Part shown: one piece after another, positions 41,111-49,438 of the stretch | Position numbering within the stretch: position 1 is the stretch's first letter | Layout of the letters: each line of letters opens with the position of its first letter | Source: Clostridia bacterium | GTDB taxonomy: Bacteria > Bacillota > Clostridia > Oscillospirales > Acutalibacteraceae | Assembly (NCBI GenBank): GCA_017942105.1 | Contig: JAGAVE010000059.1 | Coordinates: 1 to 49,438 of the forward strand | Length of the DNA: 49,438 bases | Direction: 5' to 3' | The notes under the pieces: generated by a model | The model's database searches: none | Seen by the model: the letters and a program-made list of their open reading frames with translations, nothing else | Told to the model about the DNA's origin: nothing | Program-made: the position numbers and the translations under genes

Positions 41111-44100
41111 ATGAGTAATGCAAAAAGATTTCTGAGTGTTATTCTTGCAATCGTAATGATGTGCTCAACACTCGTAATCGGCGCAAACGCTGCATACACT
41201 GCTTATAAGGATTCTGCTATCGTTGACCAGTATAACGGTCTTGATAAGGCAGTTCTTACAACAGATCAGTATGCATCTGCTGCAATGGACGAAGTTGATC
41301 GTATGCTCACAAAGGAACAGCTTAAGTTCACTCGTGAGGATATCATCGTTGGTGATATCGATCTTACATCAATCGACGCAGCAATGGACTCTGTTTACGC
41401 AATCGTTAACGGTGCTCTCTTCTCATCATTGAAGGGTATGCTCGGTGACCTTCAGAACTTGAACGCTGATGCGTTCGCAACTGAAGCTAAGGGTGGCGTA
41501 AGAAGAGGTACAGCCGGCAAGACAGATACTGACATCATATATGCAGTTCTTCAGTTCTTGCACGACAACACAGATCTTCTCGTATCATTCGTAGAAGGCG
41601 AACTTGATACAGGTTCAATCCTCAGCTCACTTATCGACCTTAGTGAGTTTATGGACGTTAACAAGCTCCTTAAGGGTCTCCTTTATGAGTTTGCATACGG
41701 CGTAGAGGGTACAGACGAGCAGGTTGCTGCTTCTTCTGTAGACGCTATGGCTCAGAGCCTTATCGACAAGTATGTTGTTGACGGTTATGAGGATGACGGC
41801 GAATTTGTTGAGCCTCTTGTTCCTGCTCTTAAGGGCAAGACAAACATCTCAACAGGTACAATGTACACATTCCTTGATAATGTTATTAAGGTTCTCTACA
41901 ATGAGGTTCTTATCCCGATCATCAACGAAGACCTTGGTGAGACAATCAAGAAGCTCTGCGGCGTTGAGTACATCGACAACGGAGACGGTACATACACACT
42001 TGACTATTCAAACCTCAATGAGTATGCAAACCTTCTTAATGTTGATTACGAAGTTCCTACTTATACATTCACAGACGAGCCTTTCATCGCTCAGGGTAAC
42101 AACATCATCAAGTCAATCCTTGATGCAATTGTTAAGTCTGATGTTATCGTATGGGAAGCAGGCGGCAAGGAAGCTTTCAAGCCGAACCTTGTAAGAGTTG
42201 CTAAGGAACTCCTTGAAAACGCAGGTAGCGAACTCTTCGCTGACTATGTTGAATTGGCTACTCCCGAAGAGCTCGAAGCTATGACAGATGTTGAACTCGT
42301 TGTTTACGCAGTTCGCGCTATCATCAACAGCTCAGCTTACGGTATGTATATTCCTGAAACAGACACAATCCGTGAGTTTGCATTTATCGCTCTTAAGCAG
42401 ATTCTTGCAACAGATGTTCCGGCTCTTGATTTCTCAAATCTTGATCCGAACAGCACAGACTCTCTTGTTATCATGGGTATCAACTATGCTATCCACGCAG
42501 TAAGCTCAGAGATCGATATGGGTCTTGAGTTTGTTGACTCAATGGACGGCGTTGACGCTCAGCTTAAGAAGGCTGCTGACTACGCAGTTGATAACTACGG
42601 CGGTCTCCTCAACGGTATCACATTCAAAGACGGCGCATCAGGTTGGGAAACAATTGATACAGTTATCTTCTCAATCATTCCTGAAAGCTGGCTTCCGGTT
42701 GCAGCTAACGGCAGCTTGAAGAACTTCATCTTCACTATCGTTAACACAATCGCTGACCTCGAAATCGAAGATCTCTTCGCATTGTTCGAGTACCGTTCAG
42801 ATTCAGAGCTTCAGAAGACTCCGAAGCAGGTAATCATCAACCTTGTATCTCGCGTTATTAACATCATCTTCCCGGGTGCTTTTAAGGCAGCTACAACTCT
42901 TGATGCCCTTGTAACAAACGCTGCTCTCGCAGGTACAGTAAGAGCTATCTTCGATGCTCTCTGGAACTACAGAAAGAACCTCGTTGCAGCTATCCTTCCG
43001 ACACTTTGCGGTATCCTTGATCTTACAAACGCTCAGGAATTCGAGTTCCCTGAACTTACTTGGGACCCGACAGACGCAAATGTTGACGGTAACTCAATCA
43101 GAACTGCTGGTTCAGTTGCTATCAAGCTTATGGTTCGTAACGGTTCAACAGGTATCAACACTGGTTATACAGATGCTAACGGCGTATTCCATCAGGATAA
43201 GCTCTACACATATGACATTAAGTCAGTTACAACAAACGTATCAGGTATGAATGTTACATATCCTGACACAATCGCCGGTGGTCAGACAGTTGAAATGGCA
43301 TTCACAGGTGCTGTTAAGGCTTCAACACCGTTCGTTGTTACAATGACATACGATGTTCTTACTGAGGACGGTTCAACTCTTACAGAGGAACCCATCACTG
43401 AAACAATGTATTCATACATCGCTTACAACGAAGCTCCCGACGATACAACAAAGCTTACATCAACAGCTTCAGGCGGTTTCTCAATCATCGACGGTCCTCG
43501 TTACCTCTATGCAAGTGGTATGGGCGATCTCGAAGATATCACAATCACAGTTCAGAACACTAATGCTGCAGAAGCAACGGCTGTTCCGTACTTCGCACAG
43601 TCAGTTACACCAACAACAGCTGTTAACAGACCTTTTGGTACATCTGAGGACGGCACTTGCCATCTCCAGGTTATCACTGATGAAACAACAATCATGCAGC
43701 AGATTGAGGATACAGCAGGTATCGCAAACATCAAGATGTTTGAAACAACAGAAGCATATGACGCTCTTACAGGTGAAGAGAAAGAAGCTATTTGGGATTC
43801 AATCATCACTTACGGTACTGTTGTTAATATTAAGACAGGTGCTGTAACTCGTTACCCGAGAATGCAGCTTGAGCTTGGTGCTACAATCAACGGCTCAACA
43901 ACAATTAAGAACACTGGTGTTCTCGTATTCTGCTACAAGGACTATGGCCTTCCCGGAATGCTTGAAGACGAAATGGGCAAGCACCGTCAGCAGTCAGCTT
44001 ATGCAACAGCTGATTCAACGGTATTCGCTGGTAAGACAGTTTGGGAAGCATATTCACAGGCTATGGAAGATGCTTCAAAGGCAGTTTACAGCTGTTTCCG

Positions 44101-45157
44101 TAACGGTACATTCGCTACATTGACAGGTAAGTTCGCACTCTATGAGCCTGCTTACAACAACCTCAAGGCTGCTATCGAAGAGCTTGACGCACAGGTTCTT
44201 TCAGCAGGTGTTGAGTCTTCTCAGGCTCTTATCGATAAGTGCTATCCGTCAAATCCGGAAGACCTTCCGTACTATGATCCTGCTTACATCCACCAGGGTG
44301 TTTCAGACTATGTTCCTTATACATACTACAACTTCCGCGATGAGTTGAGAACTCTCCAGGGTATGATCGACTCAGCTACAATTCCTGATGAGGAAGGCAA
44401 TGTTGCAGTTGTTAACGAGCTTGATAAGGCTTATAACGAGCATAGATTCTCACTCTACTTCTCAAGACTTCTTACAGCTCCTGCATATAAGGCACACCTT
44501 CAGGCAGAGCTCGCTAACCCGACAAGAACAATCGGCAGCGCTGATGATTATTCAGTAGAGTCTTGGACAGATTATCAGAACGCTCTCGCATTTGCTAACA
44601 CAACAGTAAATAAGGATGGCGTTAACCCGACTCAGATTAAGACAGCTTATCGTGAGCTTCTTGAAGCTGAGAAGAGACTTGTTGCTCCGTCAGAAGATAT
44701 CGGCGGTGACGATGAAGTTTCATACCTTCCGACTGAGACAGTTGAAATCATCGAAGCAGAAGATGGTTCACTTATCATCACAGGTATCGACCCGAACAAC
44801 GACCTTGCTGATTATTTCGCATGCACAGGTTGCTATGTAGATGTAACTGTAAACGAATCATTTGAAATGAACTCAACAGGTGCTGTTCTTAAAATCAAGA
44901 GCGAAGCTGATGATTCAGTTCTTGCAACTTACACAGTTGCTGTTTTCGCTGACATCGACGGTGACGGCGTAACAGACATCAACGAAGTTAACCAGGCTCT
45001 CCTTATTTCTGCAGGTTCAGTAAGCTACGATGATATCACATTGACTTCAGCTGACATTACAGCTGACGGTATTGTTGACGTTTCAGACCTTGGTCCGTTC
45101 CTTCTTGTTGCAGGCGGTTCAGCGGTTGTTGATGCTGAAGCTAGAACAATTGGTTAA
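41111..45157 (+). CDS. Large secreted dockerin-containing protein
   Basis: 1348 aa from the ATG at 41111 (GGAGGTG upstream). A signal peptide (about residues 1-27, FLSVILAIVMMCSTLVIGANA) is followed by a large mainly helical region (about 30-640) of no recognised family. A beta-rich segment (about 670-990) comes next, then helical FIVAR-like modules (about 1010-1200). A C-terminal type I dockerin completes it, with two calcium loops, DIDGDGVTDINE starting at residue 1281 and DITADGIVDVSD about 36 residues later. The dockerin should dock to a cohesin on another protein. No catalytic domain is visible. Codon use (AAG, ATC, GTT, ACA, TCA) is highly biased like dnaK, suggesting strong expression. 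Confidence 0.85.
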   Translation: MSNAKRFLSVILAIVMMCSTLVIGANAAYTAYKDSAIVDQYNGLDKAVLTTDQYASAAMDEVDRMLTKEQLKFTREDIIVGDIDLTSIDAAMDSVYAIVNGALFSSLKGMLGDLQNLNADAFATEAKGGVRRGTAGKTDTDIIYAVLQFLHDNTDLLVSFVEGELDTGSILSSLIDLSEFMDVNKLLKGLLYEFAYGVEGTDEQVAASSVDAMAQSLIDKYVVDGYEDDGEFVEPLVPALKGKTNISTGTMYTFLDNVIKVLYNEVLIPIINEDLGETIKKLCGVEYIDNGDGTYTLDYSNLNEYANLLNVDYEVPTYTFTDEPFIAQGNNIIKSILDAIVKSDVIVWEAGGKEAFKPNLVRVAKELLENAGSELFADYVELATPEELEAMTDVELVVYAVRAIINSSAYGMYIPETDTIREFAFIALKQILATDVPALDFSNLDPNSTDSLVIMGINYAIHAVSSEIDMGLEFVDSMDGVDAQLKKAADYAVDNYGGLLNGITFKDGASGWETIDTVIFSIIPESWLPVAANGSLKNFIFTIVNTIADLEIEDLFALFEYRSDSELQKTPKQVIINLVSRVINIIFPGAFKAATTLDALVTNAALAGTVRAIFDALWNYRKNLVAAILPTLCGILDLTNAQEFEFPELTWDPTDANVDGNSIRTAGSVAIKLMVRNGSTGINTGYTDANGVFHQDKLYTYDIKSVTTNVSGMNVTYPDTIAGGQTVEMAFTGAVKASTPFVVTMTYDVLTEDGSTLTEEPITETMYSYIAYNEAPDDTTKLTSTASGGFSIIDGPRYLYASGMGDLEDITITVQNTNAAEATAVPYFAQSVTPTTAVNRPFGTSEDGTCHLQVITDETTIMQQIEDTAGIANIKMFETTEAYDALTGEEKEAIWDSIITYGTVVNIKTGAVTRYPRMQLELGATINGSTTIKNTGVLVFCYKDYGLPGMLEDEMGKHRQQSAYATADSTVFAGKTVWEAYSQAMEDASKAVYSCFRNGTFATLTGKFALYEPAYNNLKAAIEELDAQVLSAGVESSQALIDKCYPSNPEDLPYYDPAYIHQGVSDYVPYTYYNFRDELRTLQGMIDSATIPDEEGNVAVVNELDKAYNEHRFSLYFSRLLTAPAYKAHLQAELANPTRTIGSADDYSVESWTDYQNALAFANTTVNKDGVNPTQIKTAYRELLEAEKRLVAPSEDIGGDDEVSYLPTETVEIIEAEDGSLIITGIDPNNDLADYFACTGCYVDVTVNESFEMNSTGAVLKIKSEADDSVLATYTVAVFADIDGDGVTDINEVNQALLISAGSVSYDDITLTSADITADGIVDVSDLGPFLLVAGGSAVVDAEARTIG

Positions 45158-45189
45158 TTATTAAAGGCTCTTTATTACAAAGCAAAAAT

Positions 45190-45244
45190 CCCTCGGAGGC
45201 GCAAGCCTCTGAGGGGAAACGGCGAGAGGTCAGCTCTATGCCGT
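45190..45244 (+). other. Two stable hairpins between the dockerin genes
   Basis: An 11-bp stem (45190-45200 with 45205-45215; one G-U) closed by a GCAA tetraloop of the GNRA type is followed by a second hairpin ACGGC/GCCGT with AGAG/CTCT inside (45219-45244). There is no T-run, so these are not an obvious terminator. They lie 18 nt before the next ribosome site and may protect mRNA ends or alter translation. Confidence 0.65.
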
Positions 45245-45275
45245 GTCAGAAAACTTTTTACAGGAGGAATACAAA

Positions 45276-46352
45276 GTGAAAATTTCAAAGAAAATTCTTG
45301 CTATTCTTCTTGCTGTAACTCTTGCTCTTTCCATCTTTGCCGTCAGCGCATCTGCCGCTGGCACTCCGACAGGAACAGAAGCAATGACAGTAACTATCAC
45401 TACGGATAACGAAACATATGAAGCGGAAGCCGCTGTTCAGGTTCGTGTAACGATTGCTTGTAACTATAATGTTCCGTCATTCCGTTTCCCGATAATGTTC
45501 GATTCGGAAGTTTATGAAATTCCGACGATTATCGGCCTTAAGGCATATAATACTTGCGCTTCTGCAGGTACTATCAATGCTAACACAACTAACGGCGCAG
45601 ACTTCATTCCCGATGCTTATGATTCATCAGCTTTCGGTTGCGTCCTTGTTCAGTGGACAGCATCAGTTGCTAACGGTGCAGTCGGCTGCCTTAATAATGA
45701 AGCAGGCGAGCTCGCTTTCACATTCGAGCTCAAAACAAAGTCATCTGCTGTCGGTAAGACAGGTACGATCTTCATTCCTGCAGAGTCGAATCTTTTCTAC
45801 TATCAGGCAATTCAGGATCCTACAGATGCAACATCATTCTACTACCTCAACGCTGAAACTTGCTCTATGACTTTCGTAGAAGCAAATGCAATGGTAGTTG
45901 GTGAGCAGGTTGGCCTTGTTCCTAATGAGGATTACGGCACCCCTGCAATTGTTGATGAAGAAAACCGCCGCGTTTACGGCTTTGCTCAGGGTATTGCAAG
46001 TACCTCTGAAATCAAAGAGTATGTAAAGGCAACAGGCGGTGCGGTTCTCCGTCCGGCAGGTACACAGTACGGTTACGGTACGGGAACAAAGCTCAATCTC
46101 GCGATTGACGGCGTAACTGTTAAGTCGTACGACCTTATCATCTTTGGTGATGTTGACGGCGACGCAGTTTGCGATATCAATGACTTGCCATACATCCTTT
46201 CATTTACTGCCGGTTCAACAATTTGTGATGATCCTGTAATTCTTTTTGCAGGTGACCTTACGAATGACGGCTTGATAGATGTTGACGACCTTTCAGTGTT
46301 CTTGTTAGCAACGAACGGTTCAATAGTTGTTGATCAAACTAATCCATACTAA
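45276..46352 (+). CDS. Secreted protein with cohesin-like domain and C-terminal dockerin
   Basis: 358 aa, starting with GTG at 45276, 8 nt after AGGAGG. A signal peptide (about residues 1-28, ILAILLAVTLALSIFAVSASA) is followed by a beta-sandwich of cohesin-like pattern (about 35-195: VQVRVTIACNYNVPSFRFPIMFDSEVYE, later LAFTFELKTK). A linker and a type I dockerin come next, with calcium loops DVDGDAVCDIND from residue 292 and DLTNDGLIDVDD from 327. A cohesin-dockerin combination is an adaptor layout of cellulosome-like or amylosome-like complexes. It lacks an anchoring signal. The third operon protein has a related N-terminal domain. Confidence 0.82.
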   Translation: MKISKKILAILLAVTLALSIFAVSASAAGTPTGTEAMTVTITTDNETYEAEAAVQVRVTIACNYNVPSFRFPIMFDSEVYEIPTIIGLKAYNTCASAGTINANTTNGADFIPDAYDSSAFGCVLVQWTASVANGAVGCLNNEAGELAFTFELKTKSSAVGKTGTIFIPAESNLFYYQAIQDPTDATSFYYLNAETCSMTFVEANAMVVGEQVGLVPNEDYGTPAIVDEENRRVYGFAQGIASTSEIKEYVKATGGAVLRPAGTQYGYGTGTKLNLAIDGVTVKSYDLIIFGDVDGDAVCDINDLPYILSFTAGSTICDDPVILFAGDLTNDGLIDVDDLSVFLLATNGSIVVDQTNPY

Positions 46353-46370
46353 TCAATTGGAAAATTGATT
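46351..46370 (+). other. Short hairpin before the FIVAR gene
   Basis: AATCAATT/AATTGATT (46351-46358 with 46363-46370) around a GGAA loop overlaps the stop of the upstream gene. AT-rich and weak; it is followed 20 nt later by AGGAGG. Confidence 0.45.
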
Positions 46371-46402
46371 ATTTGGTAATATTAAATTAGGAGGATTATT
46401 CA

Positions 46403-49400
46403 ATGAAACTCGCAAAAAAAGTTTTGAGTGTTGTACTTGCTCTTGTGCTTTCACTCAGTGTTTTCGCAGTTGTAGGTTCAGCTAACGGTAATCCTGATAC
46501 AGCCAATTACAATGTTAAAATTTGGCTTACAGGTGCAGTTGGTGAAGTTAACTGGGAAACAAAAACTAGAGTATCCATTACTGAAGGTGATGAGTCAGCT
46601 CCCGGTGCTACTATCGAAGTACAGCCCGGTGACGAAGTAATCGTTCGTTTCTATATCACGAATGACTACTATGTTCACACTTTCCAGACAAACGTTTTCT
46701 ATTCATCTCGTCTTATCGACGCTGCTGAGTTGTATATGACTCAGACAGGTTCAACATCTTGTGCAACAGCACGTCTTGCAAAGATGCACCTTTGGAACGA
46801 AGATGAACACACTTGGACTAGCGACCAGGGAACATCAAACGCAGCAAACAACGCTTGGACTAACCAGGACGCAACATTCAACGCTAATGTTGAGCAGAAC
46901 TGGCCGACAGACGATGAGGGTAACAACCTCTTCAATATGGAAGATTGGAAGTTCAACCGTTTCAACAACCTTACACAGGAAAAGGCTGGCGTAACATATA
47001 TTTGGGACGAAGAAGTATGGCTCTTCAGCATGCCTGTTACAGTTCCCGATGATGCAAAGCCGGGCGAAACATTCTATGTTACAATTCCTGAAGGTCTTGA
47101 GCAGAGAACAGCTAAGAAGTACGGTGCTCTCAGACTTTCTGAGATCGGTATCGCAGAAGGCGAATCAGAACCCTGTGATCTCGTTGACGCACAGGCACTT
47201 CTTAAGCCGAATATGCAGTACGGTGATGACAACCAGTACTTCGATCTTTCAGAGGCAACTCTTACACTCGTAGTTCCCGGTGCTTCAGAGCCCGAACTCG
47301 ACTACACAAACATTGATGCAGCACTTGATGCAGCTTCAAAGGTAGACCGTTCAGATAAGACAGAAGCATCTCTTGCAGTGCTTGATCAGGAAATCAACGA
47401 AGCAACAGACGCTCGTTTGAACGCAACAGAGCAGGAAGCTCTTGAAACAGCAGCTAAGGAGCTTAACGATGCTATCGCTAACCTTAAGGTTAAGGCTAAC
47501 TATGATGAGCTCACAGCACAGATCGGCAGATACGAAGCTATCGAAAATCCGTCAATCTATCCCGCAGCAGACTGGGCAACAGCAACAGAGAAGTACAACG
47601 CTGCTAAGGCAGTTGATGCAAATCTCACAGCTGATGATCAGGCTACAATCGACGAAGCAGCAGATGCTCTTAAGGCAGCTCTTGACGCTCTTGCAGCTCT
47701 CGACTACTCAGCTCTTGAAGCTAAGTATAACGAACTTGCAGGCAAGGATGTAGCTAACTACACAGACGATACAGTTGCAATCTTCAACGCAGCTCTTGCA
47801 AAAGCTAAGGCTCTTGTTGAAAACAAGAACGCAGCTGATCAGAACGAAATCAACGAAGCTTACAATGAACTCGTAGCAGCAGACGCAGCTCTTGCTCTTA
47901 AGGCAGCTGATTACACAGCTCTTAAGGCAGCTATCGCTAAGTACGAAGCTCTTGATGCTAAGGATTGGACAACAGCTTCTTATGCAGCAGCAACAGAGAA
48001 GTACGATGCAGCTAAGGGCATCCCAGAAGGCCTTGACATCACAGCTCAGCCCGAGATCACTGCAGCAGCAGAGGCTCTCGAAGCAGCTATCACAGCTCTT
48101 GTTCCCGCAACAGGCGCTAACTACAATGAACTCAACGCTGCTAAGGCAGAGTTCGAAGCTCTCGTAGAAGAGTATTACACAGAAGATACATATGCAGCAG
48201 CTAAGACAGCATATGATAAGGCTTGTGAAGTTCCCGCTGACCTCACATCAGAGCAGCAGGATCAGATCGACAGAGCAGCAGCAGCTCTTAACACAGCTCT
48301 TGACAACCTCGCTGAAGCAGATGCTGATTACTCAGCAGTAGAGTCAGCTAAGGCAGCAGCAGCAGCTAAGGTTGCTGAAAACGACGAAGGCACACTTCGT
48401 TACACAGATGCTTCTATCGCAGCTATCAACGACGCTGTAAATGCAGTTGTTGAAGGTCTTAAGAAGAAGGATCAGGAAACAGTTAACGGTTATGCAACAG
48501 CTATCAACGATGCAATCGCTAATGCTGAGTACAGACCGTATGACTATTCAAAGATCAATGCTCATATCGCAGCTATCGAAGCTAATGATGCAGACTACTA
48601 CAATGCAGAGTCATATGCAAACTATGAAGCTGAGAAGGCAGCTCTTATCTGGACTTATACACATGAGCAGTATGCACTCGCTAAGCTTCAGGAAATCAAG
48701 TTCTTGAAGGTTACAGTTGCAGCAGCAGCAGAAGCTGATTACTCAGAAGTTGAAGCAGCTAAGAAAGCATTCGCAGATAAGAAGGCAGAAGCTAACTACA
48801 CAGCAGATTCAATCGCAGCAGTAGACGCTGAAATCGCTAAGGTTGTTTATGGTCTTAACGAAAATCATCAGGCAGAAGTTGACGCTTATGCAGAAGCTAT
48901 CTACGCAGCTATCGATAAGATGGTTGAGGAAGTAGTTGAGTATGCAGATTACACAGCATACAACGAAGCTCTTGCAGCAGCAAAGGCAGTTGACGCAAGC
49001 CTTTACACAACAGCATCATACGATGCATTCACCGCAGCTATAGACGAAATCGATGCAAAGCTTGCTAAGGATCTCCTTGCAGCTGAGCAGGCAAAGGTTG
49101 ACGAAGCAACAGCAGCTATCGGTGACGCATATGCACTCCTTGAGGCACTTGCTGATTACTCAGCACTTGAGGCAGCTATCCTTCGCGCTGGTACATACGA
49201 CCAGAACGTATGGACAGCAGACTCATGGGCAGTTGTAGAAGAGAAGCTTGCAGCAGCTAAGGCAATCGCTCCTGGTCTTGGCGTATCAGCTCAGGACGAA
49301 ATCGATGAAGCAGCAAAAGCTCTTAACACAGCTCTTGATAACCTCAAGGCTAAGGAAGTTGTATCAAGCATCTCAACAATCAACTGGACACCGTCAGAGG

Positions 49401-49438
49401 ATACTCATAACACATTCTCAGTTGCAGTAACCGGCAGA
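46403..49438 (+). CDS. Secreted protein with cohesin-like N-domain and ten or more FIVAR-like repeats, partial (runs off window)
   Basis: 1012 codons are visible without a stop; the 3' end is outside the window. ATG at 46403 with AGGAGG 8 nt upstream. A signal peptide (about residues 1-25, VLSVVLALVLSLSVFAVVGSA) precedes a beta-rich domain (about 28-290) whose VIVRFYITNDYYVHTFQTNVFYS matches the pattern of the cohesin-like domain in the upstream gene. From residue 300 there are ten helical FIVAR-like units of 65-72 residues, Ala/Lys/Glu-rich with DYSAL/DYTAL openings. After about residue 985 a new beta-like domain begins. Such proteins act as long surface stalks or sugar-binding adhesins. No anchor is visible yet. 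Confidence 0.88.
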   Translation, partial: MKLAKKVLSVVLALVLSLSVFAVVGSANGNPDTANYNVKIWLTGAVGEVNWETKTRVSITEGDESAPGATIEVQPGDEVIVRFYITNDYYVHTFQTNVFYSSRLIDAAELYMTQTGSTSCATARLAKMHLWNEDEHTWTSDQGTSNAANNAWTNQDATFNANVEQNWPTDDEGNNLFNMEDWKFNRFNNLTQEKAGVTYIWDEEVWLFSMPVTVPDDAKPGETFYVTIPEGLEQRTAKKYGALRLSEIGIAEGESEPCDLVDAQALLKPNMQYGDDNQYFDLSEATLTLVVPGASEPELDYTNIDAALDAASKVDRSDKTEASLAVLDQEINEATDARLNATEQEALETAAKELNDAIANLKVKANYDELTAQIGRYEAIENPSIYPAADWATATEKYNAAKAVDANLTADDQATIDEAADALKAALDALAALDYSALEAKYNELAGKDVANYTDDTVAIFNAALAKAKALVENKNAADQNEINEAYNELVAADAALALKAADYTALKAAIAKYEALDAKDWTTASYAAATEKYDAAKGIPEGLDITAQPEITAAAEALEAAITALVPATGANYNELNAAKAEFEALVEEYYTEDTYAAAKTAYDKACEVPADLTSEQQDQIDRAAAALNTALDNLAEADADYSAVESAKAAAAAKVAENDEGTLRYTDASIAAINDAVNAVVEGLKKKDQETVNGYATAINDAIANAEYRPYDYSKINAHIAAIEANDADYYNAESYANYEAEKAALIWTYTHEQYALAKLQEIKFLKVTVAAAAEADYSEVEAAKKAFADKKAEANYTADSIAAVDAEIAKVVYGLNENHQAEVDAYAEAIYAAIDKMVEEVVEYADYTAYNEALAAAKAVDASLYTTASYDAFTAAIDEIDAKLAKDLLAAEQAKVDEATAAIGDAYALLEALADYSALEAAILRAGTYDQNVWTADSWAVVEEKLAAAKAIAPGLGVSAQDEIDEAAKALNTALDNLKAKEVVSSISTINWTPSEDTHNTFSVAVTGR
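47300..49360 (+). repeat. Tandem FIVAR-like protein repeats (ten units)
   Basis: Ten consecutive units of about 200-215 bp encode helical repeats. Most begin with a D-Y-[ST]-x-[LVI] or N-Y-[DN]-E-L motif, contain a W/Y-T-A-x-S-[YW] segment near the middle and end with an A-L-N-x-A-[LI]-D-N-L-like helix. Units differ enough at DNA level that they are not recent duplications, except that units 5 and 10 share ALNTALDNL. Confidence 0.85.

Noticed and set aside
47442..49430. Series of 60-103 codon plus-strand frames rich in Leu, Gln, Ser and Arg in the 46-49 kb region
   Set aside because: They are out-of-frame readings of the FIVAR repeat gene; the true frame is open without stop for 1012 codons from a signal peptide.
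1..49438. CRISPR array, insertion sequence or prophage
   Set aside because: No spaced direct repeats, no transposase or integrase motif, and no terminal inverted repeats were seen. The AT-rich island lacks a mobility gene.

Overview
The window looks like the chromosome of a low-to-moderate GC anaerobic Firmicute of the Ruminococcus/Oscillospiraceae type. Evidence: CtsR- and HrcA-type heat-shock control with textbook Clostridia/Bacillus operators, McsA/McsB, a SigH-like sigma factor, a YerC-type TrpR relative, strong AGGAGG ribosome binding sites, and secreted proteins with dockerin and cohesin-like domains typical of fibre- or starch-degrading gut clostridia. The assignment is inference; no 16S gene is present.

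Layout. 1-190: three tRNA genes (one cut by the window edge) on the minus strand. 286-6026, minus: hslO, a methyltransferase, yerC, then a DHHW/MBOAT pair for polysaccharide O-acylation and a secreted SGNH hydrolase. 6171-9007: an endoglycoceramidase-like GH5 enzyme without signal peptide, a flavodoxin-fold reductase, and a DUF4160/DUF2442 pair whose promoter contains an operator-like palindrome. 9267-13868: the ctsR-mcsA-mcsB-clpC operon with three CtsR boxes. 13873-20482, minus: a seven-gene glycan operon containing a GDP-heptose pathway (kinase plus a nucleotidyltransferase-phosphatase fusion), two SDR enzymes, a cupin and two polytopic membrane proteins. 20573-25975: CIRCE-hrcA-grpE-dnaK-dnaJ and a HAD phosphatase. 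26050-30305: an AT-rich island with a secreted protein, a subtilisin-like protease, an ECF sigma factor and its probable membrane partner. 30307-40610: housekeeping genes (hflX, galE, ksgA, sigH-like, truB) mixed with a large glycosidase-like protein, an FkbM methyltransferase and a CPBP-like membrane protein with a His-rich tail. 40758-49438: a strong promoter, a roughly 300-nt GC-rich structured leader, and three large secreted proteins (dockerin; cohesin-like plus dockerin; cohesin-like plus ten FIVAR-like repeats, cut by the window end).

How it works together. Both main heat-shock circuits of Gram-positive bacteria lie about 11 kb apart: CtsR with its inactivating arginine kinase McsB and the ClpC unfoldase, and HrcA with the DnaK machine. 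Each operon has a hairpin inside it that could tune the distal gene. Cell-surface construction is the other theme: O-acylation, heptose-containing glycan, GalE, FkbM methylation and the secreted dockerin/cohesin/FIVAR operon. The least explained parts are the structured leader at about 40793-41050 with its surface operon, the heptose operon, and the sigma/small-ORF/membrane-protein cassette at 29.0-30.2 kb.
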